A stretch of DNA of 64,000 nt from Symbiodinium natans (taxonomy: Eukaryota > Sar > Dinophyceae > Suessiales > Symbiodiniaceae), in NCBI GenBank assembly GCA_905221605.1, contig CAJNDS010001780.1, positions 197,501 through 261,500 on the forward strand, given 5' to 3'. Numbering within the stretch: position 1 is the first letter of the stretch; the number at the start of each line of letters is the position of its first letter. The position numbers were made by a program, and so were the translations under genes. Shown here one piece after another: positions 54,106 through 64,000 of this stretch. The notes beneath the pieces are model-generated. The model ran no database searches, was not told the origin of the DNA, and saw only the letters and a program-made list of their open reading frames with translations.

Positions 54106-55637
54106 GGACTCACCGCAACCGGTGCCTCCCGCGAGGACTTCACGCAGAAGTCGGAGCAGCTCAGGTACAAGTACCTCATCTCCACTGCCGCTCCGCTGCT
54201 CTCTCAAAAGTTTTCTGTAGGGTTGAGTTGGGCTTCAGAGTCCCTAGAGTCCCTGGACCCAGAATCTCTGGATTGAGGGTTTAGGGTTTAGGGTTTAGGG
54301 TTTTAGGGTTTAGGGTTTAGAGTTTAGGGTTTTAGGGCTGAAGGCTGGAAGACCAAGTGGTAGACCCAGAGCCTTAAACCCCAAACCCTGATACCCTTAG
54401 AGCCCCCCAAGGTGCCTTGGGTTTCGGAGTACTATACTTTAATTCTTTGTTTAGGGTTTAGGGTTTAGGGTTTAGGGTTTGGATTTAGGGTTTAGGGTTT
54501 AGGGTTTAGGGTTTAGGGTTTAGGGTTTAGGGTTTAGGGTTTAGGGTTTAGGGTTTAGGGTTTAGGGTTTAGGGTTTAGGGTTTAGGGTTTAGGGTTTAG
54601 GGTTTAGGGCTTTTGGTCCTGGGTTCCTACTATAGCTACTTGTACCTATAAAGTCTGTACTTTTTTCCAGGGTCGACTCCAAAGTGGGTTAAACCTTAAC
54701 ACCCTTGGCCCCGAAGTCCTAAACCCTAAACCCCAAACCCTAAAACCCTAAACCCTAAACCCTTATCCCCCTAAACCCCGAAAACCCTAAACCCCCAAAC
54801 CCTAAAACCATAAACCCTAAACCCCAAAACCCTTATCCCCCTAAACCCCGAAAACCCTAAACCCCCAAACCCTAAAACCGTAAACCCTAAACCCTAAACC
54901 CTAAACCCTAAACCCTAAACCCTAAACCCTAACCCCTAAGCCCTAAACCCTAAACCCTAAACCCTAAACCCTAAACCCTAAAACCCTGAACCCTAGTTGG
55001 GTAGAGGATGGGTCCACCATCGACGACACTCGGATCTACTGGATGCTCTCCTCCGGCTCCGTAGCCGGCGCCTCGGGGGGTTCTTTCGCGTGCCTAAACC
55101 CTAAACCCTAAACCCCAAACCCCAAACCCTAAACCCTAAACCCTAAACCCTAAACCCTAAACCCTAAACCTTAAACCTTAAACCTTAAACCCTAAACCCT
55201 AAACCTCAAACCCCACATCCTGAACCAACACCTAAACTGCGTTGAAGCCCGCGAAGTTCTGGGCGTAGCGGTTTCACTTCAGGGGCCCCTTGTAGACTGT
55301 AAAGAGCCTCAGGCCCCATAAATAGCCGGTGGTTGAGGGGTTTAGGGTTTCGGGTTTAGGGTTTAGGGTTTAGGGGTGTGGATTCAGGGGCAAACCGCAA
55401 CTTTAGGCCCCGAACCCTGTTCCCAGTTATCAGGGTTGACCCGAGGCCCGATACCAGGGTTGGCTTAGGGTTTAGGGTTTAGGGTTTAGGGTTTAGGGTT
55501 CAGGGTTCAGGGTTTAGGGTTTAGGGTTTAGGGTTTAGGGTTTAGGGTTTAGGGTTTAGGGCTCGAGTTCAGGCTTTAGGTTGCAGAATTCAGAGCCAGT
55601 TTGGCTGGGACTCTGTTAAGGTAGTAGGGGAACCCAT

Positions 55638-55700
<63 letters not shown>

Positions 55701-58700
55701 GCGAGCGAGAGAGAGAGGGGGCTCGTTTGGGACTGCCTGGTCACAGCAGGTCTTTAAGCAGATCACGCCCCTTCTGCCCTACGGCATCCCAGGCGGTGGC
55801 TCAGGGTTTAGGGTTTAGGGTTTGGGGTTTAGGGTTGTGGGTTTAGGGTTCAGTGCCTCTTGGGTTGTCCTACTACGTAGGCACGTATCAGGCGGGCACG
55901 CCCGCAGAGCCCAACTACAGCCCTTAACGAACACGAAGGCCTCAAGGCCACACCCGAAAAGCCCCAAACTCCCAGTTGCCAAACCCCAAACACTAAACCC
56001 TAAACCCTAAACCCTAAACCCGAAACCCGAAACCCTAAACCCTAAACCCTAAACCCTAAACTCTAACCCTAAGCCCAGTAACCCCAAGCCTCCCAAACCT
56101 TAATCCAGCCCTGTAAGCCCCAAACGTCTTAAACCCTACGGGTTTCGGGTTTGGGGTTTCGGGTTTGGGGTTTGGGGTTTGGGGTTTGGGGCTTGGGGTT
56201 TAGGGCTTGGGGTTTAGGGTTTAGGGTTTAGGGTTAGCGTTAAACCCGACTGACATCTCTTCATTGAGCCTTAGGGCCCTTTGCAGGCCTGGTGCCCTGG
56301 GAGCACTTCATCCCAGTGCGGGAAGATTTCGGCCACTGGGCTGCGCCTGAACGAAGTGTTTAGGGCCGTTTAGGGTTTTGGGGTTTAGGATTGGGGTTTA
56401 GGGTAAAAAATCAGGGTTTAGGGTTTAGGGTTAAGAATTTAGGTTTTTAGGGTTTAGGATTTAGGGTTTAGGGTTAAGAATTTAAAGTTTTTAGGGTCCC
56501 AAGTCCCTTAACCCTTTGCCTTCGGGCATTTGGAGTTGAAAGCCCTGTGTCGTTTTTTTAAGCCCTAAGCAATTTAGCGCTTAGGGCTTTGACACCCTTA
56601 AGGTACCCTAAGGGCTCATGTACCCAAATAGGGAGCACTTGGGCCCTTAAAGTACTTGCCATATAGCGACTGTGGGGCCCAAGTATACTGCGCCAGATGT
56701 ACAATAGTTAGGTACATGGACCCTTAGGGTTATTAATGCTTCGGGAGGAGCAGCTAAACAAAAATCGTCATGTACGCCAAGCTTGACTCTCTTCGGTGAC
56801 ACAACTTCAAGCGGACCGCCACCCACACGAATGCACATCTGACTGAACACTCCACTCCCCCTAAGCCCTAAACCTAAACCGCAAACCCTAAACCCTGAAC
56901 CCTGAACCCTAAACCCCAAACCCCAAACCCTAAACCCCAAACCCCAAACCCTATACCCTAAACCCTAAACCCCAAACCCCAAACCCCAAACCCCAAACCC
57001 CAAACCCTAAACCCTAAACCCTGTGGCCCTGTTGTGCTGCTTCTGTGCAGCTCAGGCGATCTGGTCGACAAGCTGCGCTTCGCCCAGGCTTCCCCTCTGG
57101 ATGTATATAACTTTGGGATATTTTGTTTAGAGTTTAGGGTTTAGCGTTTAGGGTTTAGGGTTTAGGGTTTAGGGTCTAGGGTTTAGGGTTTAGGGTTTCC
57201 GAAATTTGGGGTACCTCATTGGAGTGCAGAGTATACGGGAATCCTAGTATTTGGGGGTTTATATTAGGGGTCCCTCATTTTCGTAAACCCCCAAGTAGGA
57301 ATGTAGATTTTCACTAGATTTTCCGTAGGTGCCCTTTGACAAAGGGGTTCCCAACAAGGCCCATCGAATTTTTGGGGGCGTGTATATTTGGGCGGATGCC
57401 CCTGTTTTGAGGGCGCTACAGTTTACGTCGCTTGCGCCAGGCTCTTTGGGTTTAGAGGGTTTAGGGTTTAGGGTTTAGAGTTATCGACTGCTGAAGTTTT
57501 CGGAGTTTTGGGGGTTCCAGATTTGAGGGCTCAGTTCTCGCGGTTCTCTCCACGCTTCTAGGACCAGTATATAAGGTGGCTCCAAACCCCTGACTCCCCT
57601 AAACCCTGAACCCCTGATACACCCGAAGCCCCTAAACCCGAAACCCCTCAGGCCATCAGGTTCGGGGGGTATTTTGGGGTTTTGGTTTTCCCCTAAACCC
57701 GACAAAAACCCTGAACCGATGTTCTCTTGAACCCTCAGCCCGCTCAACTATCAACCCTTCACCCTAAACCCTAAGTCCTAAACCCTAAATTGCTAAACCC
57801 TAAATTACTAAACCCTAAACCCTAAACTACTAAACCCTAAACCCTAAATTACTAAACCCTAAATTACTAAACTCTAAGCCCTAATTCTTCGGGTTGTGGC
57901 AGCATCAGCTTGTTGGTGTGGGCTCAAGGCCGAGGGTCCAGTTTTTTGGGGGGGTTTAGGGGTAGGATGAACGTTTTACGGGTTGGACCTACCAATAAAA
58001 GGGGTGATGACTTCCACACGCAGGGTTCAGGGTGTAGGGTCACGGCTGGAATCTAATCCGCGCTATCTTAAGCAGAGGTTGATGGCTTGAGGTGGGGGTT
58101 TACGAGCACATAGCCCTTTGGCCATCCACACAGAAGCTATAAAAGCCATATGGGGGGTTGCGACAATAAGGGAACCCCGAACATAGACCCCCCAGTAGTA
58201 GGACTCGCTTCTAAGAAGGACCCCACGAAGGTACCCCCTAATTCGGAAACACCCCATGTAAGTCCTGCGCCTCCCGCACAGCCGCTTCAAGGCGAATGAT
58301 GGTGCCTGCAAGCAGATGGCCCAGCGGGCTGCGCGGCCCGAAAAGGGGAGGTTGTGGGGCTGTTTGTTTGGGCCTAAACCCGAAATCCTAAATTCCAAAC
58401 CCCAAACCCCAAACGCCAAACCCCAAACCCCAAACCCCAAACCCCAAACCCCAAGCCCCAAGCCCCAAGCCCCAAGCCCCAAGCCCCAAGCCCCAAGCCC
58501 CAAGCCCCAAGCCCCAAGCCCCAAACCCCAAACCCCAAACCCCAACCCCTAAACCCCTATTGGGGTTCATGGTTCAGGGGTGTAGTTTTCCGGTTCGGGG
58601 GCTTAGGATACGCTAAGCCCTAAACCCTCAGCCCTGAACAGGGTTCACTTTCGGGCCCCTACTCAGAATATTTCAAATCAAAGTTCAGGGTGTGTAGGGT

Positions 58701-58928
58701 TTATAGGTGTTCCGGGTAACAAACATCAGAAGCTGAACCCACATGAACGCTGCCCCTCAACCGTAAACCCTAAAACCCCAACCCGACACCCTAAACCTTA
58801 AACCCTAACCCCCCCCCCCCTCAAAACAAAAAACAAAAACAAAAAGAAATGCAAAGTGAACACGCCACACAGCATCACCTTCTTGGCCACCTGAGGCCAT
58901 GCACTTTGCCCGGACATTCTTTACCGAG
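54106..58928 (+). CDS. Glycosyltransferase family 90 (CAP10-like) gene, seven exons
   Basis: Exons 54106-54186, 55007-55060, 55750-55795, 56287-56331, 57056-57087, 58292-58327 and 58896-58928 join in one frame. The product reads LRYKYLIST, DGSTIDDTRIYWMLSSGS, VFKQITPLLPYGIPGG, LVPWEHFIPVREDF, GDLVDKLRFAQ, ANDGACKQMAQR, AMHFARTFFTE. This is the C-terminal core of GT90: the DGxT--R--W-L-SGS nucleotide-sugar region, the PWxHxxPV-xD block and the downstream helix. Known: the family includes CAP10 xylosyltransferase and protein O-glucosyltransferases of the secretory pathway. Acceptors after the first exon are all AG|G; donors are GC in five of seven cases (the last being assumed) and GT in two. 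Introns of roughly 240-1200 bp are filled with telomere-like arrays and miniature elements. The 3' end and stop were not found. Confidence 0.78.
54415..54688 (+). mobile_element. Third copy of the introner-like element, split by a TTTAGGG array
   Basis: CTTGGGTTTCGGAGTACTAT at the left and CCAGGGTCGACTCCAAAG at the right match intron 1 of the acid phosphatase gene. A TTTAGGG array (54450-54609) sits between TTAATTCTTT and TTTTGGTCCTGGG, which are adjacent in that intron. It lies inside the first GT90 intron. Confidence 0.78.
58384..58552 (-). repeat. CCCCAAA and CCCCAAG variant array
   Basis: CCCCAAA units flank a homogenised block of about ten CCCCAAG units (58451-58520). Open frames here are repeat artefacts. 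Confidence 0.93.
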
Positions 58929-59139
58929 GCACCGGGGCGATGCAGGGTTTAACTGCCAAAGTCCAAGATGCCTGCGCGCCCCACAAGAGTCATTTCTGTT
59001 ATCCTCTTACCACTAGGTAAGGCCCTTGGGGATATCTTGTATTTCCCTTATTGGGTTTAAGTGGACCCTATAAAGTCATATGATTCAGAGGGCTTTAATG
59101 GCAATCCTAGACCACAATTGCACAGATCCCCTTGCTCTT

Positions 59140-59297
59140 CGGGTAGTTGCATGGTCCCTTGGTATGGGCCTTTAAAAAGGGGACCCCGTATATACCCCGT
59201 ACATACCCTATACAACTATACAATCCAAGGGCCCATACTTCAGAACCTTTACATGGAGGTAAGGGACCATATTTTGGGCCCATGAAACTACCCTTAG
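59140..59297. mobile_element. Miniature inverted-repeat element, family 2
   Basis: GGGTAGTTGCATGGTCCCTT then GGTATGGGCC at the left faces GGGACCATATTTTGGGCC then CATGAAACTACCCTTAG at the right. Non-coding. Confidence 0.78.
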
Positions 59298-60011
59298 ACC
59301 TCATCATAACTGCACAGCAGTAGTGGGCTTAGGGTTTAGAATCTAGGTTTAGGGCTGAGGGAAAACCAAAATACCCATACCAGTTCAAGCGGCCCTATGT
59401 GACTTGTTCACGCTTTTCCTGCTTTGTTCTCAGAGAGCCTTTCTCACACGCCACATGGGCAGCACACACTCCCGGCAACACCCCCAGCAAACTACACATC
59501 CTAAACTACAAACCCTAAACCCTCAACCCTAAACCCTAAACCCTATACCCTAAACCCTATACCGCACTGAGCACACCATGGGTGCAACGGCATCGAAGTG
59601 GGGAGACTGGCTGCTCTTTGGTCCTTTGACCAGGGTGCTCGTCCTGAATCTTGGACGTCCAGCTCAGTAGAGTTTAGGGTTTAGGGCTTTGTAGGGTTTA
59701 GGGTTTTAGGGGGTAGATTTTAGGGTTTAGGGTTTAGGGTTCCATTGGTACTTATTCCTTTTTTTGGTAGGTCAACAGGACCGCCTTGTAGATCCCAAAG
59801 CCCCCGAACTCAACCCAACACCCTACACCCTACACTCTCAACCCTAAACCCTAAGCCCTAAACCCTGAACCCCAAACCCCAAACCCCAAACCCCAAACCC
59901 CAAACCCTAAACCCTAAACCCTAAAACCCAAACCCTATACCCTAAACCCCAAGCTCGAGGCTTGTTACCTCCTAGGCGAGCCCTAAACCTTCCACCCTAA
60001 GCTTGTTTTCT

Positions 60012-60149
60012 AAGGTTAGTTAGATGGGTCCTTCATATGGTCCCTTACCTCCTTTAAAGGGTTCGGAAGTACCGGCCCGGGGGTTGTGTAGTATATAAGA
60101 GGTATGGGGTTCAAGGGCCCATACTAAGGGAGCATGTAGCTACCCTGAG
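60012..60149. mobile_element. Miniature inverted-repeat element, family 2, with 21-bp flanking repeat
   Basis: TAAGGTTAGTTAGATGGGTC at the left and GGAGCATGTAGCTACCCTGA at the right, with ATGGTCCCTTACCTCCTTTAAA inside as in other copies (two bases trimmed). TCCACCCTAAGCTTGTTTTC ends at 60010 on the left and recurs with one mismatch at 60151-60170 on the right, a direct repeat bracketing the element. Confidence 0.8.
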
Positions 60150-60239
60150 ATCCACCCTAGGCTTGTTTTCTTCCTAAACCCTAAACCCGAAACCCTAAAC
60201 CCTAAACCCTAAACCCTAAACCATAAACCCTAGAGTGCC

Positions 60240-60600
60240 TAGGAATCCAGCTGGTGATTGGTTTGTGCAGCCCAATTCTTCCTCGTCCCAGCGCCTTGTG
60301 AGCCTTCTCCAGCTCCTTGCCCGTCGGATACATCGCTCTGTAGGCCACTTCGGGGTTTAGGGTTTAGGGTTTAGGGTTTAGGGCTTAGGGCTTAGGGTTT
60401 AGGGTTTAGGGTTTCGGGCTAGCACAGCCCCTGGCCCTACATAATCCGAGAATTTCAAAGGTTAGCCCGAACATCCCGCTAGCAAGGAGCGACTGTGCGT
60501 CGCGCATTCGACCTGCTTGCCTTGCGGAGATAGGGAGGCCATCGACTGATTTTTCGAGGTCTCTGGAGAAGGCCGTTGTCACCCGGATGAGCGCAAAAAA
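60240..60600. other. Two coding-like blocks, strand undecided
   Basis: 60260-60350 is open on minus (YRAMYPTGKELEKAHKALGR) and plus. 60485-60600 is open on minus (ALIRVTTAFSRDLEKSVDGL) and on plus after GCAAG|G (ERLCVAHSTCLPCGDREA). Codon bias favours minus; splice context favours plus. Confidence 0.35.
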
Positions 60601-61151
60601 GGGTTTCGGGTTTAGGGTTTTGGGTTTAGGATTCAGAGTTTAGGGTTTAGGGCTTCGTGGCTGCTAGGCAACTCTTTTTGTGCCATAAGCAAAGTGCCGA
60701 GGTCACTGGCATCCGTGGCGGACACGTCCTCCTGTCCTCTACTGACTGCACACCGTGGCGGCCTCTCTTTCAAACGTACCTTTGTCATAGTTGGGCAATG
60801 TATTTTACATTTCGAAGGGTACTTAAACCCAATATGGCATAGACATCTAAATATTTGAATATTGTCCTAAACCCTAAACCATGAACTAGGTACTATCTGC
60901 AGGTGGACGCCTTGATCCTCATGCTTCTTGGTAGCCCGGTGGTTGCTTTCTAGGACCCAGAGTAGGCCCTCATTCCCTCTTCTCTTAGGGGTTTGGGTTC
61001 CTTTATAAGTTTTTGTGATTCAGGGTTTAGGGTTTAGGGTTTAGGGTTTAGGGTTTAGGGTTTAGGGATTCAGCCAACCCCAAAAAGGGTGCCTTCATTG
61101 CGAGATACTGGGCTACCAAGGATTGATATCAGCCGAGGCCGAGCAACGAAG

Positions 61152-61214
61152 GCTTCCAAGTCTCAAGGCGCCATCGCCGAAGATGTCAAGACTGTGTGCG
61201 ACTACGTTCCTTAG
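61152..61214 (+). CDS. Candidate exon ending in a stop
   Basis: ASKSQGAIAEDVKTVCDYVP then TAG, after CGAAG|G. Followed at once by the miniature element at 61220. Confidence 0.38.
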   Translation, partial: ASKSQGAIAEDVKTVCDYVP

Positions 61215-61219
61215 TAGCC

Positions 61220-61335
61220 CCAGCGCTGCCCTTTACCCTTTTTTGGGGTTTTGGGGTTCTGGGTTCCCTGAAAAAGTAACCATGCCAAAAAAGGCCCTGA
61301 AAAAGTAACCATGCCAAAAAAGGGTGCCCTTATTG
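61220..61335. mobile_element. Miniature element (ACCCTTTTTTGG family) with a 29-bp tandem duplication
   Basis: ACCCTTTTTTGGGG at the left faces CCAAAAAAGGGT at the right. CCCTGAAAAAGTAACCATGC plus CAAAAAAGG occurs twice back to back (61266-61294, 61295-61323). Relatives lie at 22664-22722, 23545-23615 (within phosphatase intron 3) and 38784-38860. Confidence 0.72.
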
Positions 61336-61644
61336 TAATATGCTTTCTGGGCTACCCAGGTTCAAAAGTTCGACGACTGGGAAGAGTGTCCTCTTCTTAT
61401 ATTGTTCCTCGGACGCCTAGTCCCTTCTTTTGCTTTCGGCCCCTTTACCAGACCAAACGGTACCCTGTTTTCTCTACCTGGGTAACCACCTGAACCCTAA
61501 ACCCTAAACCCTAAACCCTAAACCCTCAACCCTAAACCCTAAACCCCAAACCCTAAACCCTAAACCCTAAACCCTAAACCCTAAACCCTAAACCCTAAAC
61601 CCTAAACCCTAAACCCTCCGAGGTGCCACGCATCAGACGTGGAG

Positions 61645-63630
61645 GCGGAAGCCTTTGATTCCGAAGAAGTCCAGGACGAGATTCAAAAATCGGAGCTCCG
61701 GAAACTCCCGCGTCGAGTGCGCTACTTTTCGTGGAGCTCGGCTTCGGTGGATGGGTCCTGCAGTAGGGCACCTTTTTTTTTGTTGGTTTTTGTCTGGGGT
61801 CGTGTAGGGTTCAAAATAGGGGTTTCTTATTTTAGTGGTTTCTTATTTTAGGTTTTTTTTTTTTTATAAAAAAAACAAAGAATTTTAGGAGTTTCTTATT
61901 TTAGGGGTTTCTTATTTTAGGGGTTCATGTAGGGTTTAGAATGATAAAGGCTTAGAGCTGCGCGTGTAAGGGTTCAGGGCTCATGGTGTCTAGGATTTCG
62001 GCTTTTTGTTGGCCTGGTCTCCTGATATTCTAGGCTAAGTGGATTGCTGGTCTAGACCTGCCGTGTAGTTCGTTTTTGATGCCTATTTGTGTATATGTTG
62101 GGATGTTCACCATTTTTCTAGCAGTCCTGAATAGGGACGATAATCGGAGGACTGTAATCCCTATTAAGGACTGTTAGTATAAGGGGGAACATCCCAACCC
62201 TAAACCCGAAACCCTAATTTCTAAACCCTAAACCCTAAACCCTAAACCCTTAACCCTAAACCCTCAACCATCAAACGACAGTTTCCCTCCCCCCCCCCCC
62301 CCCCCCGCCCAGGTGGTCGAGGAGCTACGCGAAGATCTGGCGTGGGTGATTTCCGCCAGGGAGTCCGTGGTAGGCAGCAGAAGACGCTGACACCCTGAGG
62401 CCAAAAAGCCTTAAACCCTAACGTAGGGTTTAGGGTTTAGGGTTTTACTATTAGTATTAACCCCTCTAAAAAACCCTATTCTAATCATTCAGGCCCTATA
62501 GAGAATCCTAACTCCTTTCGCTAAACAAAAACTCCTAAGTCCCAAAAACCTAAGCCCGAAAGCCTGTAAACCCTAAACCCTAAACCCTAAACCCTAAACC
62601 CTAAATCCAAAACCCTAAGCCCAAAAGCCTGTTGCTGGCGCGTCGCTGCAGCGGATTTCGATGCGCCGGCTCAGAGCTGCCTCTGCTATCGCTCCAACAT
62701 TAGGGCCCTCACCCTGAACTCAAAAACCTAAACCCTAAACAGGGTTTAGGGTTTAGGGTTTAGGGTTTAGGGTTTAGGGTTTAGGGTTTAGGGTTTAGGA
62801 CTCCAAAACCCTAAGGCTGAGAAGCCCCAAACTTACCACCGGGCCATCAAAGGCTTCTCTTACCCCTGAGATGGGTTTAGGGTTTAGGGTTTAGGGTTTA
62901 GGGTTTAGGTTTAGGGTTTAGGGTTTAGAGTTTAGGGTTTAGGGTTTAGGGTTTAGGGTTTAGGGTTTAGGGTTTAGGGTTTAGGGTTTAGGGCCTGCGC
63001 GCCGAGAGAAAACAGGTCGCTTGCGTCTAAGCAAAGGGGGGGGGGCGGATTATGGAAGAGTCTAGACCCTTTCGACTAGAAAGCAAACCCTAAACCCTAA
63101 ACCCTAAACCCTGAACCCTAAACCCTAAACCCTAAACCCTAAACCCTAAACCCTAAACCCTAAACCCCCTAAACCCCCTAAACCCCCTAAACCCCCTAAA
63201 CCCCCTAAACCCTAAACCCTAAACCCTAAACCCTAAACCCTAAGCCCTAAACCCTGTGAGGGACCTTTATAGCACCTCAATGCACCGACAGCCGTCGACA
63301 GCCGTCAGCCCCATACCTATTCCCCTACAAGCCCGAACCCCCCCACCCCCCCCAACCACAAGCGCAAATTTGCGGGCTCAAGGCTTAGGCTTCTAAGGTT
63401 TAGGGGTAGGGTTTGGGTTTAGGGTTTAGGGTTTAGGATTTAGGGTTTAGGGTTTAGGAGGTTTAGGGTTTGGGGTTTGGGGTTTAGGGTTTAGGGTTTG
63501 GGGTTTAGGGTTTGGTTAAGAAGCCCTAATTAAGCCGTACAGCTTGAACTGAGTCCCTACTGACTACTGATGTGAGGAGCAGATTCTGCACTACATCTAC
63601 CGCGTGATCCAAGCGCAGCTTGGCTCCTTC
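61645..63630 (+). CDS. Candidate gene of a charged helical protein, three exons to the right edge
   Basis: Phase-0 exons with clean signals: 61645-61716 (AEAFDSEEVQDEIQKSELRK and four more codons; TGGAG|G, GTGCGC donor), 62313-62369 (VVEELREDLAWVISARESV; GCCCAG|G, GTAGGC donor) and 63577-63630 (EQILHYIYRVIQAQLGSF; TGTGAG|G, GTGCCT donor). A further block at about 62650 (DFDAPAQSCLCYRSN) may belong. The joined product would be helical and charged; no family recognised. The introns carry arrays, an inverted-repeat element and a poly-C tract. Confidence 0.5.
61818..61924 (+). repeat. GTTTCTTATTTTAGGGG tandem repeat with an A/T hairpin
   Basis: Four 15-17 bp units, two on each side of a run of T followed by ATAAAAAAAA that can fold back. 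Confidence 0.85.
62098..62197. mobile_element. Miniature inverted-repeat element, family 1
   Basis: 100 bp. TTGGGATGTTCACC at the left faces GGGGGAACATCCCAA at the right, with inner GCAGTCCTGAATAGGGA and TCCCTATTAAGGACTGT. The right end abuts a CCCTAAA run. Confidence 0.87.
62877..62995 (+). repeat. TTTAGGG array
   Basis: Near-perfect units with one shortened (TTAGGTTTAGGG) and one TTTAGAG variant. An opposed CCCTAAA array with CCCCCTAAA variants follows at 63086-63255. Confidence 0.94.
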
Positions 63631-64000
63631 GTGCCTAAGCCCTAAACCCTTAACACTAAGCCCTTCACTCTAAACCCTAAACCCTAAACCCTAAACTCTA
63701 AACCCTAAACCCTAAACCCTAAATGCTATAAACCCAAAAATCTGGAGACCCTCCCCCCCCCCCCCCCCCCCGAAATGCTACATGTATACAGCATGTCCTC
63801 TGTGACCCTCACGCCGCAAGCAGAGAGGGTTTAGGGTCTAGGGCTTCGGGCTCAGGGCTTCCTGGAGTCGTGCAAACCCACAGAGCTCGAGGCTAAGGGT
63901 GCGTAATTTAGGGTTGACGGCTAGGGTTTATAAGGTTGAGGGTTGAGGGTTTAGGGTTTAGGGTTTAGGGTTTAGGGTTACAGGGTTTAGGGGTCTGGGG

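Overview
This window is nuclear DNA of a eukaryote, most likely a dinoflagellate (Symbiodiniaceae-like). That is an inference from four signs: a saturating background of telomere-like TTTAGGG/CCCTAAA repeats in both orientations; short exons whose introns end in AG followed by G and start with GT or, often, GC; a degraded copy of a dinoflagellate-style mitochondrial cytochrome b gene; and a tyrosine-recombinase retroelement with dinoflagellate-like Gag and reverse transcriptase. No ribosomal RNA, tRNA, CRISPR array or bacterial operon was recognised.

Layout. 1-3132: telomere-like arrays, unassigned sequence and two short candidate exons. 3133-9494: a 6.4-kb retroelement with split direct repeats (A1-body-B1A2-B2; A 115 bp, B 141 bp), coding in order for a tyrosine recombinase, a Gag-like protein with a zinc knuckle, and a reverse transcriptase-RNase H. 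Gag and pol lie in one frame separated by a single TGA, and pol is broken by a +1 shift at a run of six T. 9990-11365: a CA-type satellite. 11.7-22 kb: telomere-like arrays with isolated candidate exons, including hydrophobic ones, and a small pseudogene. 22790-24137: a complete four-exon purple acid phosphatase gene. 24.5-27 kb: phase-0 exons of an unidentified membrane protein. 28-46 kb: arrays, miniature inverted-repeat elements, scattered candidate exons, and the AT-rich cytochrome b relic at 35950-36764. 46748-47376: a 629-bp inverted-repeat element. 46-59 kb: candidate exons leading into a clear glycosyltransferase family 90 (CAP10-like) gene, best supported at 54106-58928. 61-63.6 kb: exons of an unidentified helical, charged protein running to the edge.

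The repeats and genes are intertwined. Most of the apparent desert is intron. Blocks of 30-100 bp that look like unique islands between arrays read as exons once the AG|G acceptor rule is applied. Telomere-like arrays sit inside introns and inside miniature elements, and several inserts are flanked by 10-22 bp direct repeats. In the acid phosphatase gene two introns, each 116 bp, have the same geometry: the first copy of a short direct repeat is the splice donor and the second starts the next exon. One of them belongs to a dispersed family. This suggests that introns here arise from inserted elements, and that the TTTAGGG unit itself, which carries both a GT donor and a TTTAG|G acceptor, may be one of them.

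Limits: all exon joins were read by eye. Single short exons outside the two recognised genes are tentative, and their linkage into genes is not proven.
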